A stretch of DNA of 13,513 bases from JAAYAY01 sp964429355. Its GTDB lineage: Bacteria; Planctomycetota; Planctomycetia; Pirellulales; Thermoguttaceae. The position numbers were made by a program, and so were the translations under genes. Location: contig CAYSCH010000267.1 of assembly GCA_964429355.1 (NCBI GenBank), forward strand, positions 1 through 13,513. The letters run 5' to 3'. Positions within the stretch are counted from its first letter, which is position 1; each line of letters opens with the position of its first letter. Shown here piece after piece: positions 1 through 7,299 of the stretch. The notes under the pieces are model-generated. The model had not been told where the DNA came from, did not search any database, and saw nothing but the letters and a program-made list of their open reading frames with translations.

Positions 1-182
1 CCAAGCACCTGCTGGAGGCTGTCGCTCACACCGGTGTCGTCGTAGACGGCAACTCGGATGACACGGGGCGACGGCTGCGCGTCGGCCGCGCCGGTGCGGC
101 TGACGGCAAGGCATGCCAGAAGCCCGATGAGCAAAGGATGACTTCTCACTGGACGCACAGATCGGTCCTGCTTTCCTGTCAT
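1..182 (-). CDS. Secreted protein, N-terminal fragment (possible BPL_N-type domain)
   Basis: Reading leftward from an ATG at 182-180, the frame stays open for 60 codons to the window edge, so only the N-terminus is present. It starts with a positively charged stretch (KQDRSVRPVRSH), then a hydrophobic core (PLLIGLLACLAV) and an Ala-rich region ending in GAADAQ, which together look like a Sec signal peptide cleaved near residue 35. The mature protein starts with VIRVAVYDDTGVSDSLQQVL. The VAVYDDTG pattern resembles the first strand and loop of the biotin-protein-ligase N-terminal (class I amidotransferase-like, BPL_N) domain that occurs in secreted planctomycete proteins; this match is from memory of the family and is tentative. 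There is no strong Shine-Dalgarno sequence before the ATG, only GCAGCAGG about 8 nt upstream. It is transcribed divergently from the prepilin-like gene at 798. Confidence 0.6.
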   Translation of the reverse strand, partial: MTGKQDRSVRPVRSHPLLIGLLACLAVSRTGAADAQPSPRVIRVAVYDDTGVSDSLQQVL

Positions 183-797
183 GATGAACCTGCTGCAATG
201 ATAATTGCAGGGAGAAGGGAGCGTCAAATGTTATGCCGGAGTTAGCGTGGATCGCCTCAAGCAGCAGGCACCGAGCAGCCAGCAGCCAGCGGCGGGCAAT
301 GCCCAGAAGTAGACTCAACAGGCAGCCGCCAAGGGACGGGCGATTCCAGCAGGCATTCTTCGGCCGTAGGATATCCCGGAAAGACGGGTTCGAGGTGTGG
401 GTTGTGCCGGCGCAAGACGGTCTGCCGTGCAGAAGGAACGTCTTCGCCGGCATGCCACTCGGTGGAGCCGGACGCTGAACCTGATCGGGACTGTGGTTTC
501 TACTGTCGAATGCCGTTGCCGAAAATCGCCAGATCGCCGACCGGTTGCACCGGTTGGCAGGGTATTGCTGCTTTCGACCGTCTGGGCTATGATGCGGGCG
601 ATTTGCCTTTTTGCCGGAAGCGATCGACTTCGGGGTCTGGCTTCCAGTCTTCTGTTCTGTGGCAGTCCGGTGGTGGATACTCGGGACGACCAGTGGCGTT
701 ATGTGGGCGCCTTCACAAAATCACGGGGATAAGTGGTCGGTACTGTCGCCGGCCATTCTATAGGACGAAAGGACCAAGACATGAGGGAAATCTGGAC
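183..797. other. 615-nt gap without a recognisable gene
   Basis: I see no gene here. Open frames exist on both strands, including an in-frame TTG-initiated extension of the prepilin-like gene back to 402, but their translations are rich in Cys, Arg and Ser without any recognisable domain, as expected from shadow frames in GC-rich DNA. The gap must contain the divergent promoters of the genes at 182 (-) and 798 (+). Local structure includes the inverted repeat at 193-210, a GCAGC/CAGC-rich stretch at about 260-292, and a tandem CCGGTTG pair at about 541-556. No tRNA-like fold, CRISPR repeat or convincing sigma-70 promoter pair was found by eye. Confidence 0.5.
193..210. promoter_or_regulatory. 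Short perfect inverted repeat upstream of the leftward gene
   Basis: CTGCAAT-GATA-ATTGCAG is a perfect 7-bp inverted repeat with a 4-nt centre. It ends 11 nt before the start codon at 182, so it lies in the 5' untranslated or promoter region of that gene. It could be an operator half-site pair or a small mRNA hairpin over the initiation region. A 7-bp match can arise by chance, so the role is inferred from position only. Confidence 0.25.
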
Positions 798-819
798 ATG
801 GCCCATCAATCGCTTGTGA
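781..819 (+). CDS. Possible 12-residue leader ORF overlapping the prepilin-like start
   Basis: ATG at 781 opens a 12-codon frame, MREIWTWPINRL, that stops at TGA 817-819. It has a good Shine-Dalgarno sequence (AAAGGA, 768-773) 7 nt upstream, better placed than the one for the prepilin-like start at 798, which lies inside this ORF in another frame. Ribosomes loading at 781 could couple translation to, or compete with, the start at 798. Two of the twelve residues are Trp. It may equally be a chance ORF; there is no conservation evidence. Confidence 0.2.
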   Translation: MREIWTWPINRL

Positions 820-1913
820 TCCGCGGGCAGAAGCGGACAATGTCCGCGGTCCGGAGTGTCTCCGGGCTCCGCCACGCAGAAACCAGGCTCGACACCAGCG
901 CCGCACGGGGCCGTTTTCTTGCCCGAGGATTCACGCTGGTCGAGCTGCTTGTGGTGATTGCGATCATCGGAATTCTGATCGCCCTTCTTCTTCCGGCGGT
1001 ACAGGCAGCACGGGAGGCCGCAAGACGGGCCCAGTGCTGCAACAATCTTCGGCAACTTGGCATCGCGGCTCACAACTATGTCGACGTACACAGGAAGCTG
1101 CCGGTGGGGGTGGTCGGTTGGCCTCTGGCGGTTCCAGCCGGCGGGCAGCCGGGACACACGGCCCTGGCGATGCTGCTGCCCTTTCATGAACAAGGCGCCG
1201 TTCATGACCTCTACAACTTCTCTCTCCGCAACACCGACCCCGCGAATCGGCCGGCTACGTCGGTGGGAATTCCCGCCTATCAATGTCCCAGCGACAATGC
1301 CGCCGGCCGGACCGCTCTCTTCCGCGCAGGGCCGGAAACGGAACTGGCTCGCTCGAACCTGGTCGTCTGCTTCGGTTCCGATACGTATCTTCGCGAGTCG
1401 ATGGGGCGAAATATAGCCTTCGACCCGAACCGCCAGGGGGTGGACGTCGAAAACGACGGCGCCTTTCGCCTCGACGGTTCCCGCAGCCTGGCGGATTTCC
1501 TTGACGGAACCTCCAGTACGGCGCTGGCCAGCGAGGTTCTCTCGGGAAAAGACGACCGGATCGATCCCGGTGCCGGCGACACGCAGTACGATGTGCGGGG
1601 GCTGTGGATGATGCAGATGAGCGGAGCCTCGAACTACACCCACCGAAACGCCCCCAACGCGCCCGTTGGGGATGCTGGTTTTGCTGCCTGGGGGATGAGC
1701 TTCTGCGTGGATCAGGACCAGGCCCCATGCGATTTCTCCGTGGGCGGAGACTGGGACGCCTTCCATGCGGCGGCCCGCAGTCGCCATCCGGGCGGAGTCA
1801 ACGTGCTGTTCGGCGACGGACACATCACCTTCATCGGCGATGGGATCGATCTGCAAACATGGCGCTGCCTCGGAGCGCGGGACGACGGCCAGCCCGTCAG
1901 CTTGCCCATGTAG
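798..1913 (+). CDS. DUF1559 prepilin-like protein (H-X9-DG family)
   Basis: The product is 371 aa. Residues 42-68 hold a type IV prepilin N-terminus: RG|FTLVELLVVIAIIGILIALLLPA, with the predicted PilD-type cleavage after Gly44, the conserved Glu at mature position 5 (Glu49) and a hydrophobic helix. The next stretch, AVQAAREAARRAQCCNNLRQLG, is the usual DUF1559 continuation. The C-terminus has SRHPGGVNVLFGDGHITFI, the H-x9-DG motif of this family. These proteins are greatly expanded in planctomycetes and are presumed pseudopilins or surface proteins; substrate and function are unknown. The start at ATG 798 was chosen because GAGGGAAA lies about 9 nt upstream and the frame before it looks non-coding; ATG 840 is an alternative. 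Either start leaves an unusually long basic leader (43 or 29 residues) before the cleavage site. It is followed by a lipoprotein gene after 109 nt, a common pairing in this phylum. Confidence 0.93.
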   Translation: MAHQSLVIRGQKRTMSAVRSVSGLRHAETRLDTSAARGRFLARGFTLVELLVVIAIIGILIALLLPAVQAAREAARRAQCCNNLRQLGIAAHNYVDVHRKLPVGVVGWPLAVPAGGQPGHTALAMLLPFHEQGAVHDLYNFSLRNTDPANRPATSVGIPAYQCPSDNAAGRTALFRAGPETELARSNLVVCFGSDTYLRESMGRNIAFDPNRQGVDVENDGAFRLDGSRSLADFLDGTSSTALASEVLSGKDDRIDPGAGDTQYDVRGLWMMQMSGASNYTHRNAPNAPVGDAGFAAWGMSFCVDQDQAPCDFSVGGDWDAFHAAARSRHPGGVNVLFGDGHITFIGDGIDLQTWRCLGARDDGQPVSLPM

Positions 1914-2022
1914 GTCCAGTGCGCCGAACCGGCATGTCAGACCGTTCTTCGGAATCACACCGTCGGACTGTCCGAATCCGGGACATCCGCCAGTCTCAGT
2001 CCAGGCGAAAGGGGTATCGACC

Positions 2023-2466
2023 ATGAAGTCGGATTTTCGAACCATTCGTGTGCGACCGGCCCGTTGCCGCTTTCTGGGGATGACCGTTCTGGTCCTTCTC
2101 CCGCTCTGCCTCGCCGGATGCGGGGGTCAATCGGTCCAGGGGACGGTCACTCTCGACGGACAGCCGCTCCAGGACGGCTACATCGCTTTCCTGCCCGAGA
2201 AGAACACAAAAGGCCCGGGGGCGGGGGCTCCCATCCAGGCCGGAAAGTTCGTGATTGGCAAGTCCCATAGGCCGCTCGAAGGAGTCTACCGAGTCGAGAT
2301 CACCGCCAAGGGCCAGACAGGGCGCAAGACGGTCGACGGCAGCGGCCAGCGGCGCAGTGCCGAGGGGCAGATACTCCCTTCCCGTTACAACAAGGAGAGC
2401 ACGCTCACCGCCGAGGTCAAACGCAGGCAGGAGAACGAACTGGTGTTCGACCTGACCAGCAAGTAA
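2023..2466 (+). CDS. Small secreted lipoprotein with a carboxypeptidase-regulatory/transthyretin-like fold
   Basis: This 147-aa product has a lipoprotein signal: a basic N-terminus, a hydrophobic core (MTVLVLLPLCL) and the lipobox L30-A31-G32-C33, so Cys33 should be lipidated. The mature part begins GGQSVQGTVTLDGQPLQDGYIAFLPE, the pattern seen at the start of small beta-sandwich carboxypeptidase-regulatory-like domains (GxVtldGkPl..a.v.F.P) that are very common in planctomycete lipoproteins. Later GVYRVEITAKG and the C-terminal LTAEVKRRQENELVFDL fit the remaining strands. The start is well defined: AAAGGGG at 2008-2014 lies 8 nt before ATG 2023. It sits between the DUF1559 gene and a cytochrome gene on the same strand, probably in one transcript. 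Its role is unknown; an envelope-associated accessory of the pseudopilin is an inference from the recurrent pairing. Confidence 0.85.
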   Translation: MKSDFRTIRVRPARCRFLGMTVLVLLPLCLAGCGGQSVQGTVTLDGQPLQDGYIAFLPEKNTKGPGAGAPIQAGKFVIGKSHRPLEGVYRVEITAKGQTGRKTVDGSGQRRSAEGQILPSRYNKESTLTAEVKRRQENELVFDLTSK

Positions 2467-2516
2467 TCGACGCAGTTCCGTAAAGGTCACACCCGACTCT
2501 AGAGCAATGCGAGAGC

Positions 2517-4640
2517 ATGATGACGTATTCCAGGCGATCACAGGCAGTCTTCAGCGTGTTCATGGTCCTGCTGACATGCGCGCGTATCGCGGCAGGCGAG
2601 CCGGCACTGCCGGCCAACACCGCCCCGGGCTTGATCGGCCACTATCGAAGCACGAAACCAGGCAGCCAAGCGGCGCTGACGCGGATCGACCCCTCGGTCG
2701 CCTTCGATTGGACCGACGGCACGCCCGACGCCCGACTTCCTCGCGATGGCTTCAGCGTCACCTGGGAGGGACTCGTCCGTGTCGAATACCCGGGAACCTA
2801 CCGCTTCCAGGTCGCCGGAAGCAGCCGGGCAAGGGTGTTCCTCGACGGACGCCAGGTGTTTCCGGCTGCGGCTGGAGAATCCCAAGATGCCGTATCGCTG
2901 GCCGAAGCCGCCTGTCCGATCCGTGTCTGCTGCGATGTGCCTGCGGATGGAACACAAGTCCGCCTGATGTGGAGCAGCGATTCCTTTCCGGCGGAGGTCG
3001 TCAATTCGCGCTATCTCCTGCACCAGGTGCAGGCGGAGGACTCGGTCGCCCGGGATCTGGCATGGCGGCGGGGCCGCCTGCTCGTCCAGCGCTATGGTTG
3101 TGGTCGCTGCCACCCGATCCCGGGTATCGACCGATCGGGCCGTCCGGGACTGGCGATGCCGCATGTCCTGGAGATGAAGCCCGAGTGGGTCGCCGCATGG
3201 CTGCGGGACCCGCAGGCCGTCAGGCCGGGGACCCGGATGGGATCCCCCGGCGGGACTCCGCAGGAAATGGAGGTGCTCATCTCCAATCTCCTGGCGCTGG
3301 TGGAACAACCGCCGGTGCGCGAAAGGATCGATGCCAAGTGGCATTGCGGCGGTCAGCCCGACCCGCTCGACCAGGGTGATGCCGCCCAGGCACTGGTTCC
3401 GGAAGGCAGGCAGCGGTTCTACGAATTGGGCTGTTCTGCCTGCCACGCTCCGGAGACTCCCGAGCTGATCGATCCAACTCGCGGACCCAGCCTGGCAGAT
3501 GTCGGTTCCAAGTGGCCCAGGGCCTACCTGCGACAGCTCATGCTCGACCCGGTGGGCCGGCATCCGACCGGCGGCTGCCCCAGATATGAGCTGGTGGCCG
3601 AGGACGTCGACCGGCTCGTTGCCTACATGTCGACCTTTGAACTTCCAAAGTCAGGCGAGACCGACAAGAATTTACCCGCCGTGCCCACGAAAACCGTCCT
3701 GAAGCTGTCGCCCGGCCAGATGCTCCTCGACCCAAAAGTGCTGCCCAATGTGAAAGCCCCTTTCCTCGGCAGATCCTGTCACGCCTGCCACTCGCCCGAA
3801 GGAACGGTTGTGGAAGGACCGGTTCTGGCCCCGCCCCTGTCCGAATCGGAAAAGGGATGCCTGAGAGCCGATCGCTCGGCGAGTTGGGCGCCCCAATATC
3901 ATCTGCCGGCGGAGGACCGGGCCGCGGTGATCGAATTCCTGTCCCGTCCCATCCTTGAGCCGTCTCCGGTCGCCTCCTGCGAACTGGCGCGAAGAACCAT
4001 GGAAGAAAGGCTGAACTGTCTTGGCTGCCATCGCCGCAACGGAGCGGGGGGTGAGGCGTTGGCGGCGACGCTGCCGGCCTGGCTCAGTGCCAACTCCAAG
4101 GCGGAACCGGCGGCAACCACGCCCCCCGACCTGAGCGGCGTCGGCAGCCGCCTCCTTCGGCCCTGGATTCTGCAGGTCCTCGACGGAAAGGCCAAGAGCA
4201 ATCGCCCCTGGCTGACGGTGAAGATGCCCAGCTTTGGACTCAGCGAAGCGGAGCGCGTCGCGATTGCCGACCGGCTGGCCGTGGAGGACTTCATCCCGGA
4301 CCTGGATCGGATCGCTGACCAGTCGCTCCCTCGGGATCTTCCCGCGGTCGGACCGGAGCTGATCAGCCAGCGCGGTTTCAACTGCGTCAACTGCCACTGC
4401 CTCCGAGAAAAAGAGTACACGCCGGGCAAGCCGGGCCCCATTCTCTCCATGGCAACCGGGCGTGTCAGTCGCCAGTGGTATCACCGCTGGCTGTCGGGCC
4501 CAAGTCGCATTCTGCCGGACACGCCCATGCCCACCTTCGACAAGCCGGCCCCGTCGATTGCCGGCGGTGACGGTTTCACCCAGCGGGAAATTATCTGGCG
4601 GTACCTGATGGAATTCGGCGCGACCGCCAACGGCCGATAG
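2517..4640 (+). CDS. Secreted PA14-domain multihaem cytochrome c
   Basis: The product is 707 aa, with a signal peptide at 1-27 (MVLLTCARIAAG). Residues about 36-170 resemble a PA14-type beta-sandwich (APGLIGHYRS, FDWTDGTPDARLPRDGFSVTWEG, YPGTYRFQV, RVFLDGRQVF), a carbohydrate-binding fold. Five CxxCH haem-c motifs follow: CGRCH 195-199, CSACH 306-310, CHACH 421-425, CLGCH 501-505 and CVNCH 623-627. Met residues in typical axial-ligand settings occur at GTRMGSP (241), KMPSFGLSEAE (570) and TPMPTFD (671), so at least three haems may be His/Met. The protein should act in the periplasm as an electron carrier or as the cytochrome part of an oxidoreductase. The start has tandem ATGs (2517, 2520) with only a weak GAGAG upstream. 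The gene lies 50 nt after the lipoprotein and converges on the gene at 4676-5743. Confidence 0.9.
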   Translation: MMTYSRRSQAVFSVFMVLLTCARIAAGEPALPANTAPGLIGHYRSTKPGSQAALTRIDPSVAFDWTDGTPDARLPRDGFSVTWEGLVRVEYPGTYRFQVAGSSRARVFLDGRQVFPAAAGESQDAVSLAEAACPIRVCCDVPADGTQVRLMWSSDSFPAEVVNSRYLLHQVQAEDSVARDLAWRRGRLLVQRYGCGRCHPIPGIDRSGRPGLAMPHVLEMKPEWVAAWLRDPQAVRPGTRMGSPGGTPQEMEVLISNLLALVEQPPVRERIDAKWHCGGQPDPLDQGDAAQALVPEGRQRFYELGCSACHAPETPELIDPTRGPSLADVGSKWPRAYLRQLMLDPVGRHPTGGCPRYELVAEDVDRLVAYMSTFELPKSGETDKNLPAVPTKTVLKLSPGQMLLDPKVLPNVKAPFLGRSCHACHSPEGTVVEGPVLAPPLSESEKGCLRADRSASWAPQYHLPAEDRAAVIEFLSRPILEPSPVASCELARRTMEERLNCLGCHRRNGAGGEALAATLPAWLSANSKAEPAATTPPDLSGVGSRLLRPWILQVLDGKAKSNRPWLTVKMPSFGLSEAERVAIADRLAVEDFIPDLDRIADQSLPRDLPAVGPELISQRGFNCVNCHCLREKEYTPGKPGPILSMATGRVSRQWYHRWLSGPSRILPDTPMPTFDKPAPSIAGGDGFTQREIIWRYLMEFGATANGR

Positions 4641-4675
4641 AAGATGCCGCCACCAGGCGAGGCAGCACTGCCCAC

Positions 4676-5743
4676 TCAGCGTACCGCTTGCGGCGCCGGC
4701 CACATCCCGGGCATGCCCATGCCGGGCATCATGCCGCTTCCAGGCACGGGGGTGCCCATGGGGAGCTGAGGGTTGAGTGGATCGGTGATGGCTCCCGGTT
4801 GGCCCGGCGCCGGCGTGCTGAAGAAGCCGAGGCCTTCGGATTCGTTGACCATGGTCTTCAGTTGTAGATCGACGATCTCCTGCTTGGCCGCCTGGCGCTT
4901 GTTGAGGAGTTCCTCAAGCCTGGCCACACGCTGCCTGACCTTGTCGAGATCGGCCTGGCGGCGCTGCATGTCGCTGTCAAAATACTCGCCAAGGAGCTTT
5001 CCGAGGGCCTCGGTGGCCTGCTGTTTCTCTTCGGGCGTGGCGGCCTGGCGGAGCTTCCGGGTCTCCTCCCCCAGCCTCTGCTGGAACTGGGGGCCCAATG
5101 GGCCCTGGACCACCTCGCCCATCGCTGGACCCATTCCGCCACCCATCATTCCGCCACCCATCGTGCCGCTGCCCATCATTGCAGGCAGTTCAGCTTGCCC
5201 CATCATGCCACCCGTCGGGCCCGAAACAGCCTGCACTGCGGGTTGGCGACCAGTGCCCAGCCGCTCGAGGACGATTGTGGGAGTGGCCTCGGATGCGCCA
5301 GAGGAGCTGACAACGGCAGGCAAACGGGGGGCGGTACCGGCGGCCGGTGTGGTCCCTGGGACCAAGACACCACCAGGGGGCGACGCGATCATGCTCGACG
5401 TGGCTGGGGGACGGAGGCGTGTGCTTGTGGTAGTCGGCAGGGAGGGGCCGGGGGGCACCGGGTAGGTTTCGGTGGCGGCGGGCGCCTGGTCGACCGTATC
5501 GACCAATGCACGAGTCGGCACCGCAGTTGCTGCCTCGACGGATGCGGGCGGCGCCTCTTCCACTGTCGCTGGAGCTTGAGTGTCTGGCGGGTTTGTTGGG
5601 GCTGGCAACGTCTGGGCCGGGGCACTTGTCGACAGGGGAGGCTCGTCCTGTGCCCGACCCGGCTCGACGTAGTTGACCAGAAGTAGTGCCGCACAAACCA
5701 GTCCGGCGATGATGGCGCTGAAAGAGACCGTCTTGCGGAGCAT
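4676..5743 (-). CDS. Membrane-anchored Pro-rich, Met/Gly-rich coiled-coil protein of unknown function
   Basis: The 355-aa product is not a family I recognise. Residues 5-24 form a hydrophobic N-terminal segment (signal peptide or membrane anchor). Residues 32-140 are low-complexity Pro/Ala/Thr-rich, a likely extended linker. Residues 178-208 are Met/Gly-rich (GGMMGQ, MMGSGTMGGGMMGGGMGPAMG), and a second Met/Gly/Pro cluster follows at 328-347. Between them, residues 215-300 have the heptad-like charge pattern of a coiled coil (LGEETRKLRQAATPEEKQQA, LDKVRQRVARLEELLNKRQA). The start is firm: AAAGGA lies 7 nt before the ATG. It is the third gene after the sigma factor and kinase, so it may be a target or partner of that system in the envelope. 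Met-rich segments can bind Cu(I), but no supporting residue pattern beyond Met abundance is visible. Confidence 0.8.
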   Translation of the reverse strand: MLRKTVSFSAIIAGLVCAALLLVNYVEPGRAQDEPPLSTSAPAQTLPAPTNPPDTQAPATVEEAPPASVEAATAVPTRALVDTVDQAPAATETYPVPPGPSLPTTTSTRLRPPATSSMIASPPGGVLVPGTTPAAGTAPRLPAVVSSSGASEATPTIVLERLGTGRQPAVQAVSGPTGGMMGQAELPAMMGSGTMGGGMMGGGMGPAMGEVVQGPLGPQFQQRLGEETRKLRQAATPEEKQQATEALGKLLGEYFDSDMQRRQADLDKVRQRVARLEELLNKRQAAKQEIVDLQLKTMVNESEGLGFFSTPAPGQPGAITDPLNPQLPMGTPVPGSGMMPGMGMPGMWPAPQAVR

Positions 5744-5786
5744 ACCAGTTTCCTTTCAAGTTCTGGAGTCGATCATTTGACCATTT

Positions 5787-5807
5787 CTCGCTCCGCCAAA
5801 GAGCGAG
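5787..5807. repeat. Inverted repeat between kinase and downstream gene
   Basis: CTCGCTC-CGCCAAA-GAGCGAG is a perfect 7-bp inverted repeat with a 7-nt loop, GC-rich, within the 91-nt gap between the kinase stop (5835) and the next start (5743). It is not followed by a T-run in the direction of transcription (leftward), so it is not a canonical intrinsic terminator; a partial terminator, processing site or mRNA-stability element that lowers expression of the third gene is possible. Confidence 0.4.
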
Positions 5808-5834
5808 CGTGTTTGTTTGCGGAGCAGACAACGG

Positions 5835-7295
5835 CTAGGGGGCTCGCTCGATCTGGTCGAGCTGCGAGTGCAGGGAGTCCAGCTCGATACTCCAATCCGT
5901 GTCGGCGAGGTGAAGATAGGCAGAACACCTCACCTGTTCGATCTCATCCAGCTCGTTTTGTGCTTCGCCCAGCATGGCGGCGTAGGCCGCAAGTTCCTGC
6001 CAGGCGGGCGCAAGCGACGGCTGGACGGGCTGGCTGGCTGGGAGGGCTTTGTCTGCCGGTCCTGCCCGTCCGGCCAGCAAAGCAAACGCCAGCGTCAGGG
6101 ATCCGCAGCCGGCTGCTGCAGTGCTGGCCAAGAGCCACGGGTGTCGGCGGATGAGCCGGCGGCAACGAACAAGCGGACCGCGGCGCTGCGAACGATTGAG
6201 TGCCTGAAGGAGGGCCTGGCGGACCAGGGCCGCGGTCGAATAGCGGCGTCCGGGCCGCTTTTCGAGGAGCCGATCGATGATGTCTGAAAGCTCGTCGGGA
6301 ATGTCCGGATTGACCTGCCAGACCGGCCGGTGGCGATCGTGGCAGACGCGATGGAGCACCCCCATCGCCTGATCGGCCCGGAACGGCGGTCTCCCCGTGG
6401 CCATGAAGTAGAGGACCGCGCCAAGACTGAACAGGTCGGTCCGATGGTCAATCGGCTCGCCGCTGGCCTGCTCGGGCGACATGTAGTGGGGTGTGCCGGC
6501 CACCACGCCCGTGTGCGTCAGGCTGGCGTCGTCGACCGTACGGGCGAGGCCGAAATCGGTGAGCAGCACCCGTTCAATACCCTCTTCCAGCAGAATGTTC
6601 GCCGGCTTGATATCGCGATGGACGACCCCTTGTTCGTGAGCAGCCGCCAGTCCGGCGGCCGCCTGGGCCCCGATACGGAGAATGTCGATCGTCTCCAGCG
6701 GGCCCTCCCGATCGACGCGTGTCTGAAGGGACTCGCCGGCCACGTACTGCATGACGAGAAACGGCGAGTGGCCGTCCGACTCGACGTTGTGAATCGCCAC
6801 GACGTGCTCATGAACGATGGCTGCCGCTGCCTTCGCCTCCCGGGTAAATCGCTGCCGCGCCGCACCGCTGTGGGCCAGGTGCGGAGCGAGGAGCTTGATT
6901 GCCACGGGGCGGTTCAATTCCGTGTCAAAACCTTTGAGAACGACGCCCATGCCTCCAGTCCCGATCACCCGTTCGATGTCGTAACGGCCGAGCCGCCCGA
7001 GCAGTTCCGGATGACGAGGGGAAGAAAGGCATTCAAGTTGCCGTTCCACTGCCAGTCCCCCGCGATCGTCCTCCCCATTGGGCCCGGTAGAACCAGCGGT
7101 GCCGCCGGTTTCGCGAAGGAACTTTCCCGCTTCGGACCAGAGCTGTTCCTCAGCGGCCAGTTCGGTCAGGCGGTCACGGCAATGCGGGCAGGACTCGACG
7201 TGGGAAGCCGAGTCGAGGAACTCGCAGCTCTCCTCGTCCCCAAACAGGAGAATCTCGAGGCGAGTGTCGTCGCATGGGTGCTCCCGGCTGGTCAT
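5835..7295 (-). CDS. Ser/Thr protein kinase with N-terminal anti-sigma zinc finger
   Basis: The 486-aa product has three parts. Residues 32-39 (H-V-E-S-C-P-H-C) are the H-x3-C-x2-C core of the zinc-binding anti-sigma (ZAS) motif. Residues 105-365 are a Hanks-type kinase with all key residues: glycine loop GTGGMG 112-117, VAIK Lys134, Glu153 of helix C, catalytic HRDIKPAN 226-233 with Asp228, DFG 247-249, and GTPHYMSPEQ 267-276 ending the activation segment. Residues about 386-408 are hydrophobic (WLLASTAAAGCGSLTLAFALL) and should cross the membrane, leaving about 78 residues outside with a helical look and no known sensor domain. It starts 4 nt after the sigma-factor stop, so the two are translationally linked. 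Family knowledge says ECF sigma/kinase pairs are common in planctomycetes; the kinase probably controls that sigma factor through the zinc finger, phosphorylation or both. Confidence 0.95.
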   Translation of the reverse strand: MTSREHPCDDTRLEILLFGDEESCEFLDSASHVESCPHCRDRLTELAAEEQLWSEAGKFLRETGGTAGSTGPNGEDDRGGLAVERQLECLSSPRHPELLGRLGRYDIERVIGTGGMGVVLKGFDTELNRPVAIKLLAPHLAHSGAARQRFTREAKAAAAIVHEHVVAIHNVESDGHSPFLVMQYVAGESLQTRVDREGPLETIDILRIGAQAAAGLAAAHEQGVVHRDIKPANILLEEGIERVLLTDFGLARTVDDASLTHTGVVAGTPHYMSPEQASGEPIDHRTDLFSLGAVLYFMATGRPPFRADQAMGVLHRVCHDRHRPVWQVNPDIPDELSDIIDRLLEKRPGRRYSTAALVRQALLQALNRSQRRGPLVRCRRLIRRHPWLLASTAAAGCGSLTLAFALLAGRAGPADKALPASQPVQPSLAPAWQELAAYAAMLGEAQNELDEIEQVRCSAYLHLADTDWSIELDSLHSQLDQIERAP

Positions 7296-7299
7296 GCTG

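Noticed and set aside
402..797. In-frame upstream extension of the prepilin-like gene from TTG 402
   Set aside because: The extra 132 residues are Cys/Arg-rich without domain character, and family members start shortly before the RGFTLVELL motif.
1948..1976. TTCGGA...TCCGAA inverted repeat after the prepilin-like gene
   Set aside because: Six-base arms with a 17-nt spacer and no T-run do not support a terminator or attenuator.
699..2045. Long minus-strand open frame (448 codons) opposite the prepilin-like gene
   Set aside because: It is the antisense shadow of a well-supported DUF1559 gene in GC-rich DNA; its translation has no recognisable domain or plausible start region.
4641..4675. Possible bidirectional terminator between converging genes (GGCAG-CA-CTGCC)
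   Set aside because: The stem is only about 4-5 bp with almost no loop and lacks T-runs on either side.
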